Origin: Methylobacterium tardum
GTDB lineage: Bacteria > Pseudomonadota > Alphaproteobacteria > Rhizobiales > Beijerinckiaceae
NCBI RefSeq assembly: GCF_023546765.1
Contig: NZ_CP097484.1
Location: 4,533,501 to 4,597,500 of the forward strand
DNA length: 64,000 nt
Direction: 5' to 3'
Below the pieces are notes generated by a model that did no database searches, was not told where the DNA came from, and was given only the letters and a program-made list of their open reading frames with translations. A program made the position numbers and the translations under genes. Positions 50,774 to 59,950 of the stretch are shown here, one piece after another (within the stretch, counting starts at the first letter, position 1; every line of letters begins with the position of its first letter).

Positions 50774-52934
50774 CACTTGTCCCCCCTACGCTTGCGGAAG
50801 CCTCAGATTCCGCCCGCTCTCCAACCGAAGCCAGTATGCGGTCGATCTCCCGACCGGAAAGGTAGCCGGTTTCTTCGAGTTCGCGAGCAACAGCCTGCAA
50901 TGCCGTCCGATGTTCCATCAGGATGTTCCGCGCCCGGTCACTCGCACGCTTAAGGCGCTCGGCAACGGCCGGCATCAAGCCCTTGATCAGGATCATGTCG
51001 GTGGCGGCATGCTCCAGATAGATGTTGCCGAGAAATCCGAGCCCATAGGTGAGCTCGATGTCGCGCGCGATCCCGGTGGCCAAGGCGAGATCGGAGTTCG
51101 CACCGAAGCTCGCGCCTATCGATCCGGCCCCGAGTTCGATCTCTTCCGCGATCCGGCCCGCCAGGAGCGAAGCCAAGGCAGCCTCCAATTCGGTCAAGGT
51201 CACAGCACCATTCCTGGTGAACTCCAGACAAGCTTGGCCGCCTTCGTCATCCAGGGACAAGTCCATGAGCGCGCCGAAGCTGAGTGTATGGCTGACGACC
51301 GCATGACCAGCCTCGTGGATCGCCACGCGATGTCGGACTACCGCCGAGAGCGGGCGGCGCCCTTGCCGAATCTCGGCTAGCAGGTCGTCCAGTGTCACAG
51401 CTCGGCCACTGCGGCGTGCCGTTCCTTTGGCGCGCCGGACGAACGCTTCCGCATCCGCACCCGTCATACCGCGGGCGGCCAACGCCAAGGGAAGCATCGA
51501 AGCGTCCGGAAGGATCTCGCTTCCGAGATGGTGGCGGAATATCCGGGCCAGCGCGGTGGTGTCCGGCTTCTCGATCGCGATCTCACGGTCCAACCGCCCA
51601 GCCCGCTTTACAGCAGGGTCGATTCTCTCGGGATGATTGGTCGCTGCCACGACCACAACGCCGGGCCGCTCATCTACGCCCGCGAGCAGTTCGAGGAACA
51701 GATTTACGATCTGCGTCCAGTACTGAACGTACTCTCCGCGGATCTGACCCCGGTCGGAGATGCCGTCGAGTTCATCGATGAACAGGATGCAGGGTGCCTG
51801 CGCTTGCGCCTGTGCAAAGACCTTGCGGATCGCCTGGAGCGTGCCGGACAGATAGTCGGCTGCGTTCCATTCGGCGACGGAGGTAGCCACCAGGGGCACG
51901 CGAGCGCTCTTGGCCAGCGCCCGCGCGAAACTGGTTTTTCCGACACCGGGCGGCCCCGACAGCAGCAGACCGCGATGGTCCATCTGGGCCCAGGTCAGAC
52001 GACCTGCACGATACCCCTGGAGATCGGCTGCCACGGCCAGGCCCCAGGTCTTGGCTGCTCCATAGCCGTCGAGCTCCTCCAGGGCGGGACCATCGGCGAG
52101 AAAATCGGCTTTCGCGGTAACGATACGCTCCAGCGCTTCGATGCACGCATCCGGCGAGGTTGCACGGCGGAAAGCGACCGGCAGATCCGCGATGTCGATC
52201 ATGCGTAGGAGATCCCGATCGATCTCTCGCGAAGGCCGGCTGCCTACGACAGCTTCAACCACGAGGGCGAGGCCGGCCTGATCGAGACTCGGCAACCCGA
52301 TTCGGTGTTCCGCGGAGCGCATCAGGTCACGCGGCAGCTGTCGCTTGGGGTCGGGTGCTATGCCAACGATGGGTATGCGGACATGCAGTGCCGTGCCGAT
52401 GACCTCGTTGCCTTTTTCAGGCCGTGCGTCGCGGCTGACCCCGTCGCAGACGAAAAGGGCGGCATGCCGCCGGCTCAACTCGCGCGCCCGTCCGTTTGCG
52501 AGATCCATCACCTTGGTGTTGGGTCGGAACAGGCACTTTTCGGCGACGACTCGAACGGGCTCGACAAGATCGACTACATGCGTGGCGAGCGTGACCACAG
52601 GCGCTTCCCGGCGCAGACGGCGCACAAGACCGGGCTCCGCCTCGATGGCCTGTGCGAGCATCACTGCGACGGCGGCGAGGTCTGCTGGAACAGGCACATG
52701 CGCGCTCTCGGGGCGGTTGATCTCGTCCTGAACGACGATCCGCTCGACGGCATCGGCTTCGTCGAGCATCGGCTCGGCATCGAGATCGTACGAGCTGGCG
52801 CGGTGGCCGACCTTGAGACGCCTGCGCTCGTCCTGGGCAAGCTGTTGCAGGAAGGCGCGTGCGAGTTGGTCGGACGATGGGTCGTCCTGCTTGGTTGGAT
52901 TTACGGTTGGGGGCAACGACGATGGGGCGAGCAT
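50625..52934 (-). CDS. FtsH-like soluble AAA protease (AAA plus M41), C-terminal frame doubtful
   Basis: ATG at 52934 (MLAPSSLPPTVN). No membrane segment, unlike true FtsH. The first 300 residues are an unfamiliar N-terminal region. AAA module: LLLSGPPGVGKTSFARALA (Walker A), ILFIDELDGISDRGQ (Walker B), NHPERIDPAVKRAGRLDREI (SRH with Arg fingers). M41-type peptidase: HRVAIHEAGHAVVSHTL (HExxH), with a later acidic FGANSDLALATGIARDIELT as the third-ligand segment. After GERAESEASAS the printed frame is Arg-rich junk (RRRPRGRHRR); adding one base near 50800 gives GFRKRRGDK and a stop at 50773. An ATP-dependent zinc protease of the cytoplasm; substrates unknown. Confidence 0.85.
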   Translation of the reverse strand: MLAPSSLPPTVNPTKQDDPSSDQLARAFLQQLAQDERRRLKVGHRASSYDLDAEPMLDEADAVERIVVQDEINRPESAHVPVPADLAAVAVMLAQAIEAEPGLVRRLRREAPVVTLATHVVDLVEPVRVVAEKCLFRPNTKVMDLANGRARELSRRHAALFVCDGVSRDARPEKGNEVIGTALHVRIPIVGIAPDPKRQLPRDLMRSAEHRIGLPSLDQAGLALVVEAVVGSRPSREIDRDLLRMIDIADLPVAFRRATSPDACIEALERIVTAKADFLADGPALEELDGYGAAKTWGLAVAADLQGYRAGRLTWAQMDHRGLLLSGPPGVGKTSFARALAKSARVPLVATSVAEWNAADYLSGTLQAIRKVFAQAQAQAPCILFIDELDGISDRGQIRGEYVQYWTQIVNLFLELLAGVDERPGVVVVAATNHPERIDPAVKRAGRLDREIAIEKPDTTALARIFRHHLGSEILPDASMLPLALAARGMTGADAEAFVRRAKGTARRSGRAVTLDDLLAEIRQGRRPLSAVVRHRVAIHEAGHAVVSHTLSFGALMDLSLDDEGGQACLEFTRNGAVTLTELEAALASLLAGRIAEEIELGAGSIGASFGANSDLALATGIARDIELTYGLGFLGNIYLEHAATDMILIKGLMPAVAERLKRASDRARNILMEHRTALQAVARELEETGYLSGREIDRILASVGERAESEASASVGGTSDVRTTTRRAGHRRSAAALGRHRCTVRDPRRRPRGRHRRIGRGYSKTCRI

Positions 52935-53663
52935 GCAAGATCTCCTATGGCCGGCCATGAGGCCGCGGCCGTCAGCAAAAAGGGCTGTGATGGATCAGAG
53001 TCGCCGCTTGTTCGACAGAGTCGAAGCAACTGGTGGGCGTCTGATTCAGGAGATCGCCTGCTTCATAGGCGATGAAGCGCTTTTAGAACAAAAGGCGAAC
53101 ATAGGCTAGCCGCCGTCATCGCTGTCCACAGGAGGCGCTTGGCAGGCGTCTCGTACGAGCCTCCGGCCCGATCAGCGTCGCGGACTCGCCGCGGCGTCCG
53201 AGGCTGCCAAGTCGAGGTTGCAAGACCCTGAGATCTAGAGGCGCAGATCGGCAGGAGAGTTCGCCGTAAGGGCGCCTATAGTTCGAGGCTGAGACTGGTG
53301 CGGTGTCGGTACATTCTTTGCGCTTCTCGTCGCGCAGCCATGAGCCGAGCAGGCGACCAGTCGGCCATCCTCCATTTGAAGCGAACCGGAAACCCCCAAC
53401 AGCGACCACCTGCCTCAACCAATAGGCCAAGAGCCGACGACTGGCCGTACCGAACTCCCGGCGCGCATTGCGTTCCTGCACAACCATCATGCCGGACGTA
53501 TCGGGAGAGGCGTAAGCCACATCGCGCGACTGCTTCTCGGAAGGAACCACAGCGCCGCGTCGCCACTCTGGAAGGAATGACCTCACCGTGCCATTCTTCC
53601 AATCCGCGCTCCGCGCGAGCAAACGCATCGCCTAGGAGCCTGGTCGTTGCACTCGTATGAACG
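52935..53663. other. Intergenic gap, no firm gene
   Basis: About 730 bases. A minus-strand frame ending at 53276 reads LGLLVEAGGRCWGFPVRFKW then PARLMAARREAQRMYRHRTS, which looks faintly protein-like, but it has no start or family. Nothing else supported. Confidence 0.35.
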
Positions 53664-54032
53664 ATGATGATGGACGGCGTTGGCTTCAAAGCACGTCTAC
53701 GCCTGCTCGGGCGTACACAAGTTGGTTTCGCGGCCGAGATTGGCGTCGCGGAGCGCACCGTGCACGATTGGGCACGTCAAGGACCGCCTACGGTGGTCGT
53801 CTATCTCCTAGACCTACTAACCAAGCACGACCTGCCGCTCGGGCCTCCAGATTCGGGTGACGAGTCTCTGAAAGCCGCCATCGACGGTCAACTGCACCGG
53901 CTGCTCGCCTCATGTCGAGAGGAATTCCGGCCTGAAATCCTCCAGCTGATCACGGACTGGGTCGATCAACAGTCATACGGTGATCATCAGAAAGTCATCA
54001 AACTGGCATCCCCGGATACGGGGACGTTTTAA
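53664..54032 (+). CDS. XRE-like helix-turn-helix protein
   Basis: About 120 residues; three ATG in a row at 53664-53670. GFKARLRLLGRTQVGFAAEI then GVAERTVHDWARQG and PPTVVVYLLDLLTKHDLPLG is a single helix-turn-helix of the Xre/Cro type (like a small operator binder). The rest (LHRLLASCREEFRPEILQLI) is helical. A GC-rich hairpin (ccccg / cgggg, 54011-54025) lies in its last codons, followed by acgttttaa. It stands at the edge of the transposon; whether it belongs to it is unclear. Confidence 0.6.
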   Translation: MMMDGVGFKARLRLLGRTQVGFAAEIGVAERTVHDWARQGPPTVVVYLLDLLTKHDLPLGPPDSGDESLKAAIDGQLHRLLASCREEFRPEILQLITDWVDQQSYGDHQKVIKLASPDTGTF

Positions 54033-54319
54033 CAGATCCTAATATTCCGTGTATGATGACTCGCGCCTCATCTCTATCCCCGATATTACCGTTATCCGAT
54101 GAGAACTCCTCGGCGATTGAAGGCAGGCGGAAATTGCCTGTATATAGACGCGTGCTTCGTTGAGGCAGCTCAACGGAACTGGCATTCCCAAGCCCATGAA
54201 TACGGCTTTCGGAGATCGATGCGCGATGCGCTTCAGGCGTTTTTTTAAGCAATAACCGGCGAAACATCACCTTCCAGTTGTGCCGGCAGTATATATCATG
54301 GAAAGTGGAGATATATCCG

Positions 54320-54904
54320 GTGACTGCGTTCAGCGAAAATCAGTCCCTGTTTTTTGGATCAGAATCACAGGCGGACGTCGCTAGAGGGTTCAAGTCATTT
54401 AAGACACTTGTCGCAATCCCATATCCCTGCCGCTGGCACAGGGATTTTCTAATACAAGCTACATTGGATCCGGCAATTGATGCGATCAACCCGCACATAT
54501 GCGGACCACATGAACGTTTTTCCATTGCAGTAAGCACGAAGTCATCGACTCATGTGCTGATAGCGGTCCGAGATCGACTAAGCCATTTAGATGAAGAATC
54601 GCACCCTATACCTAAACTGATCACGAGATCGTTTGTACTTGCCGAGCCGCGCTGCTCGACGGCGCGAGCGATCTGGGCAGCACGTGCAACGCAGGTCGCG
54701 CCGCGCGATCGCATCAACATTCTGCGAATGCTTGGAGAGCAATCTGATGGCGTCTGCTTAGCTGCCGCTAGCGACCGAGTCACCGACCATTCGATAGACC
54801 CAATACAATCCATTTTCGCGCTCGCATGCGCAGGACAGATCGAAATCGATATTAGCACCCCTCTATCGCCAGACACCCACATCCGATTACGCTCTATTTC
54901 CTGA
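54320..54904 (+). CDS. Degenerate TnsA-like protein (catalytic residues missing)
   Basis: About 194 residues from the GTG at 54320 (TGGAG upstream; TTG at 54278 is an alternative). Codons are AT-richer than the chromosome. CRWHRDFLIQATLDPAIDAI, then ERFSIAVSTKSSTHVLIAVR and PKLITRSFVLAEPRCSTARA, with DPIQSIFALACAGQIEIDIS near the end, follow the layout of TnsA-like heteromeric endonuclease subunits (S-x-L-E-RDFL-DP, PDF, EVK, then a C-terminal helix and short beta). Here the PDF Asp and the ExK pair are replaced (LIAVR), so no nuclease activity is expected. The family link is my inference from pattern; moderate to low confidence. Confidence 0.45.
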   Translation: MTAFSENQSLFFGSESQADVARGFKSFKTLVAIPYPCRWHRDFLIQATLDPAIDAINPHICGPHERFSIAVSTKSSTHVLIAVRDRLSHLDEESHPIPKLITRSFVLAEPRCSTARAIWAARATQVAPRDRINILRMLGEQSDGVCLAAASDRVTDHSIDPIQSIFALACAGQIEIDISTPLSPDTHIRLRSIS

Positions 54905-55215
54905 TAAGTACTACCGACAAGGTTATATACTGCCTGGCCAATGATCGTTCTAAGCTGAATGCCGAATTTAGAATGTGCGCACGTCCGACACGCAACTCCG
55001 GAACGTTCACGGCACAGTCGCACTGCGCAGGAAGAAACACAGCGCGACCTGGCGTAGAAATCAAGATCCCATCTGACGGCGATTTAAGCCTGCCATCAAT
55101 GGAACGGCGCCTGCAATCGAAGCTCGCGAACAGAGCGCTGCGCCATACCTCGAGACGAAACAACCGTTCGTATTGCGGGAATAGAGCTCAGCTAGCTTTG
55201 ACCGAGTGAAATCCT

Positions 55216-55247
55216 GCGGCTTGCTATTTCCACGTCAAGCAAGCCGC
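55216..55247. repeat. Perfect 10-bp inverted repeat
   Basis: gcggcttgct (55216-55225) and agcaagccgc (55238-55247) flank a 12-base loop. No T-run follows on either strand, so it is not a standard terminator. It could be a regulator site or a relic of a mobile end. Confidence 0.6.
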
Positions 55248-55543
55248 TCCGGCTGCTGAACCAACACTACGGTAAAAGCGACCTCGGCCGCGTCGGAGAA
55301 CAACCCACAATCCTGCGGACAAACTAGACCAGCGCAACACCTCATCTCAGAGCTAAGCGCTCAGCCTCAGCCCCGACGCTACGCAACAGCACATGACGCG
55401 CCAAGGAAGCGACGCCACCAGCAAATTCCATTCGACATGAAACTTTGCCTAACCGTCGCGCGACAAAAAGCCTGACGGATCAGTCTGCCTGAGAAGGAGA
55501 TCTTTCGACATGCTGACCCTTCAGAAACCCCGACCGCGAAGGC

Positions 55544-55759
55544 TTAGACGAACCGTTCGCTCCCCTCTAATCCACTGGCGCGCAAAAGGAATCCCGCTGC
55601 GTCTTCGTCCGCCGCGGAAACCAGAGGGCGGCTATAGAGAGGTCCTCGCCACTCCTTGCATGCGCCGTACCACCCCCACCCGGCGCCGTACACAGACAGA
55701 AGCGACACGTAGGCGAATAGGAATTTCTCAATCAGCCGGTCGATAATGGCTACGGACAG
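55544..55759 (-). CDS. Possible small membrane protein
   Basis: Minus-strand frame reading SVAIIDRLIEKFLFAYVSLL then SVYGAGWGWYGACKEWRGPL and DEDAAGFLLRASGLEG. One hydrophobic segment. GGAGG lies upstream of a CTG at 55759, an unusual start. Low support. Confidence 0.3.
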   Translation of the reverse strand: MSVAIIDRLIEKFLFAYVSLLSVYGAGWGWYGACKEWRGPLYSRPLVSAADEDAAGFLLRASGLEGSERFV

Positions 55760-55878
55760 ACTATTCCTCCAGCAATGGAGGGTGACCGCGACTACCCTGT
55801 AGGCTTGTGCTGAACACCGTCTTAAACACGCGTCGGCACGATCAAACGGGGCGCCCAAATTTTCACGGAAATGCTCGA

Positions 55879-56646
55879 ATGACCGTCGCATTTACTCCGA
55901 AGGCCCTCAAACAGCTGAAGGGGGTGCGGGCAGCCGACAAGGCGACCAACAGAGTCAGCTTTTCGGGAACGATGCCATGGTTCGACATCGATAACCTGAT
56001 GGCGCCGACAGGGCTAAAGGGCAACGACATCGAAGGGTTCGTCGAAGGCGAGTCCCTGCTTGAGCTGGAATTCATTCGCCTGGCCCGCTTCGTAGGGCAG
56101 ACGGTTCGCATCCGCCCGCAGCCGTGCACTCTGCGCTGGGTCGATCCACGGACGATGAAGCTGCGAAAACATATTCCCGACTTCGAGGTGTGGCGACACG
56201 GAAGCACTAAAAGCATTTTCATTGAAGTCAAGTATGCGGAAGAAGCCGAGCTCCTAAAAAGCGAGCACGACCTGATACGTGCGAACTTTAAAAAAGAAGG
56301 CCATGAATTTGAGGTTTGGACCGAGGCTGTTATTCGCAAGCAGCCCAGAGCCACCAATGTAGAGATGCTGTTTGCTCAAGCCGGGCCGATAGAGAACGTT
56401 GCTGCGCTCGAATGCGTGCGATCAGTGCTGCGGTCCGCGCAAGGCGAGACTTTGACGATAGGAGAAATCCGAGAGCGATCCGGCCTGCGAGGAAAAGCGT
56501 TTCGAGCAATCCTACGGCTACATGTGCGCCGTGAGCTTGTACTAGATCTGGACTCCACGATCGACGAACGTTCCCCGGTCTATCTTGGAAGATCGAGATT
56601 AGATTTGCACCTTGGTGGCAGCGTTGTGAGCGGTCTCGATGTATAA
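55879..56646 (+). CDS. tnsA: TnsA endonuclease
   Basis: 255 residues from the ATG at 55879. The N-terminal restriction-nuclease-like core shows E58 and E62 in GESLLELEFIRLARF, then D101 in HIPDFEVW and E116-x-K118 in IFIEVKYAEEAELL, the Asp/Glu/Lys set of TnsA. The C-terminal part (about 165-255; IGEIRERSGLRGKAFRAILR then LHVRRELVLDLDSTIDERSP) is the winged part that binds TnsC. It cuts the 5' ends of the transposon while TnsB cuts the 3' ends. Overlaps tnsB by 8 bases. Confidence 0.87.
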   Translation: MTVAFTPKALKQLKGVRAADKATNRVSFSGTMPWFDIDNLMAPTGLKGNDIEGFVEGESLLELEFIRLARFVGQTVRIRPQPCTLRWVDPRTMKLRKHIPDFEVWRHGSTKSIFIEVKYAEEAELLKSEHDLIRANFKKEGHEFEVWTEAVIRKQPRATNVEMLFAQAGPIENVAALECVRSVLRSAQGETLTIGEIRERSGLRGKAFRAILRLHVRRELVLDLDSTIDERSPVYLGRSRLDLHLGGSVVSGLDV

Positions 56647-58857
56647 GTTCAAGGTCAGTCCCGACGATATTCTTATTTTGAATCACGTCCGCATGGAGCC
56701 AGGAAAGAGGATCCGCGATGGTCTTCTTCTCAGGCCGATTGGGAAGGAGTGGGAAGCGCACCTATGGAAAGATCTATTCGACGCATGGACTTTCGGGCGG
56801 CTGAAGATCGAAAAGGCGCCGAACGCCGGCCTACCCGCCACTCTGATTGAAGATATGCGTCGTGATATCTCCTCGTTCAGCGAGGAGCAGCAGAAGGAAG
56901 CGCGTCGTCGATTCAAGTACGTGGAGGCTCTGGATCGCGCCATTAAGGATCGCAGAGCTCAGCGACGTGCGGAATCTCAGTCGCCGGCGGAACAAAGGCC
57001 GCAACGGGTCAGCCTAAGGCCGGAGTCACTTGGGTCGTTCGCGATAAGGCAATTCGCGCTGTTGGGTCCTGAGGGAGGCGATAAGGCACCCGATGGGACT
57101 TCGCTCCGTTCATGGTACCGCCGTTACGTACGCAGCGGCCGAATGCTGGCAGCCCTTATACCTCAATGGCACAGACGTGGTTGGTTTAATACGCCGACGA
57201 GCAACCGCCTATGCGAGGTCGCTTCCGCGGTGATGGCGGAATATCTTCAAGTGCACTGGCTTACACAGGAGCAGCCTAGCGCCCTATCCATCTTCGCATT
57301 GGTGAAAAACGAGATTGAGAGACGCGGGGGAAAGTCCCAAATCAACAGGCCTGGTATCGGCTGATCAAGAGCACCGATGCACGCATCATAGCTCGATACC
57401 GTGAAGGGAAACGGGATGCCGATCGCGCTTTTGACCTCAGGGGCGAAGGACCGAAGTGGTTCATGCCTGGTCAGGCGGTGCAGATTGACTCGACCAAACT
57501 ACCTATCGTTGTGCGCGACTATGATGACGGCCTGAAGTACAAACAGGTAACTTTGACCATAGCCATCGATGTTGCAACCCGTGCAATACTTGGTTTCTAC
57601 ATTGGCTTGGAAGAAGGTTTTGTGGCCATTCAAGAGACTATCAGAATGGTTATGCTGCCGAAGACTTGGGTGTCGACATTCAGTAATATTAGCAACAAAT
57701 GGGATTGTTCACTAAAGCCTGCCATTATTTTTACCGATCAAGGTTCGGATTACCGATGTGGCAGTCTTAAATTACTCTGCGCGCAGCTGAATATCCAGCT
57801 CATTCATACGCCGGCTGGCGCACCTGAACTAAAGGGCCATGTCGAGCGCGTTATCCAAACAGTCAAAAAAGCCGTTTTCAACGGTATGCCTGGATCCTTA
57901 TTCAAAAGTGGGACGAGGCGGATCGATTATGACGCCGCCGCTAGAGCTGAATTGTCGATGGAGCAGGTCCTCTGGTTTGTCGTCAAATTCATTGCGGACT
58001 ACTACATGCCAAAATGGCATGAAGGTATCGAGAACACTCCGAGAGACAGGTGGAACGAACTCGTGGATCGCTACGACGTCGATCTCGCCCCTGATCTCGA
58101 TCATTTAATTCGACTCGTTTCTGAGCATTGCAAGAGCAAGTTGAACAAGCATGGATTAACATGGCGAAATCTTCATTATGGCGCGAACTCTGCCGCACTA
58201 CAAAGGTTGTTTGACGCAGCCGGAGAGAACGACGTTCAATATATCGTAAAGATCGACCCGCTTGATGTGGGGCGGGCGTGGTTCCTTCACCCGGATGGAC
58301 ACTGGGTTTTGCTTCAATGCAACGATCCCGACGCGATCGGTCGTACGAAGCATGAGCATCTTGTTGCCAGAGCGAACGTACGCCTCCGTAAGAAGACTTA
58401 CGAACAGGCGGAGATGGGGGATATTAACAAGGCGCTTGCTGATCTAAAAGCTCCACAGCTCGAGGCAAATCAACGCCGATTCAACGCGAAGCAAGCTCGG
58501 CAAAAGGCACGGGTACGCGCGGAACGTATTGATCCACTCGCCAGTGTCAAAGAAGGTATCGACTACGTCGGTGAGTTACAGCCCGAGATTTCTCGTGTGA
58601 GAAAAAGAGTAATTAGCAGTTCTGAAAAAAGTAAAGTCAAATCTCTGGCTGTTAAGCCGGCTCACTCAAAAGGCGAGCTCGTGCAGCGCGCCCGGGTACC
58701 GACGCCAGCTGCTACCAGAAACAACTTCGGTCCTCGGTTTGAGCTCTCTGCAGCGGGCAGCGAAGCTGATTTTGTCGTTATCGAAATCCAAGGCGGTGAC
58801 GACGTGTCTATTAACGAAATAATGCAATATGAGGTTGAGGAAAATGTCACATTCTAA
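56639..58857 (+). CDS. tnsB: TnsB DDE transposase, one frameshift
   Basis: ATG at 56639. Residues 1-235 are the N-terminal DNA-binding part (SPDDILILNHVRMEPGKRIR, YRRYVRSGRMLAALIPQWHR). After EIERRGG the printed frame ends at 57364; one frame back it reads VPNQQAWYRLIKSTDARIIA and continues to 58857. One extra base in the GGGGGAAA tract (57326-57333) restores about 739 codons. DDE residues: D in QIDSTK (57487), D in FTDQGSDY (about 57739), E in KGHVERV (57844). The C-terminus (from 58560) is Lys/Arg-rich with VEIQGGDD-type end that in Tn7 contacts TnsC. Encodes the 3'-end cutting and joining enzyme. Confidence 0.85.
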
Positions 58858-59950
58858 ATTGACAGAAGACGAGCGCGAAGAGATTCTCGAGCGGGCAGCA
58901 CACACTTTTTAAAACATATACTAGCATGCCGCTAGTTCTCGAAGAATTTGATGGCTTGCGTGCGGCTAGCAAGAGAGACGACCCTGGGCAGTTCCTTCTA
59001 CTCTTAGGAGAGTCTCGTGTCGGGAAAACAACAATAGTTAAACAGTTTCTCAGAGAAGAGCGAGATAGGATTCAGTCCGAGACCAACCGTGAAGTGGAAT
59101 TCGGTGAATACGGTCTAAGATTGGCCGATGGCGAGTATGGCGATGAACGACCCATTGTGTACGTGGAGCACCTGGCGACAGATCCCTAGTAGCCTTCGCA
59201 GGCGAACTACTCAGAGCATATGGAGTGCCGGTACCCCGTGCCATCCGGAAACATGAAATTCTTGGCCAGTTACGCACTCAAATGATGGGGCAGAGAACAA
59301 AGATACTTATCATTGATGATTTTCAGAACGCAGTTCCCATCAAAAAACGAGACGACGTTATTTGGGAGCTTTCGGAATTAGTAAAAGACTTGTTGGAGCG
59401 GACCCGCGTCAAAATGATATTGGCCGGACTGCCGTACGCGGTGCTGCCGCTGGAGCGCAACCCGCAACTCGATGGACGGTGTAGAGCTCGATTGCACATC
59501 CGAGCGTTCCCGTGGAGGCGTCCACAGCCGTCAAAGAAGGCCGGCGTGATCTCAATCAATACCTATCAGGCGTATCTGGCGCAGTTTGAGGCGGCAATGC
59601 GATTGCCTGAGCCCTCACATCTTTCAGATCCTGACCGTGCCGAGCGGATTCATAAGGCGACCGGAGGGCTTATTGGGAGGACGATGCGTTTACTGGTAAG
59701 CGCGCTGGAAATCGGCTTGAGCAAAGGCGCACTGCACATTTCGGACAAACATTTAGAGGTCGCCTATCTCCGAACTCGCTTGGAGGACGACAAATCGAAT
59801 CCGATCATAGATAGTCTGGACGAGACGGCGTCGGGTTACCGGGCGGCGCTCGTTGGGAAGACGGTAATCAACCGTACGCCCATCAGGCTTTCGAGTGCTG
59901 CTTCGGACGAGGGAGAAGTCATATTCTCCAAAGCTGGCGGCAGATCGTGA
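58843..59950 (+). CDS. tnsC: TnsC AAA ATPase, two frameshifts
   Basis: Best start ATG at 58843, overlapping the tnsB stop; MSHSKLTEDEREEILERAAH then a break at T5A4 (58906-58914). The next frame reads MPLVLEEFDGLRAASKRDDP (58926), with Walker A LLLLGESRVGKTTIVKQFL and VYVEHLATDP, then stops at 59187. Another base at CCC 59184-59186 would continue LVAFAGELLRAYGVPVPRAI and lead to Walker B TKILIIDDFQNA and the AAA lid. About 365 residues when repaired. It is the ATP-dependent switch that links the target factor to TnsAB. The frameshifts may be sequence errors; the first one needs removal of one base or addition of two. Confidence 0.8.

Larger units (their letters stand above)
54905..55878. other. 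Spacer inside the transposon
   Basis: Nearly 1 kb between the TnsA-like protein and tnsA. It holds a perfect 10-bp hairpin (55216-55247), an AAGGAG site before an ATG at 55510 whose frame is Arg-rich and unconvincing, and a possible small minus-strand membrane gene (55544-55759). Cargo of the transposon may have been lost here. Confidence 0.4.

Noticed and set aside
53276-53630. Minus-strand ORF with LGLLVEAGGRCWGFPVRFKW
   Set aside because: It looks slightly protein-like but lacks a start codon with ribosome site, a recognised family and steady codon bias.
55510-55746. Plus-strand ORF with a strong AAGGAG site
   Set aside because: Its product is a mixed Arg/Pro/Thr string (PRPRRLRRTVRSP) with no domain; more likely a chance frame opposite the possible minus-strand gene.
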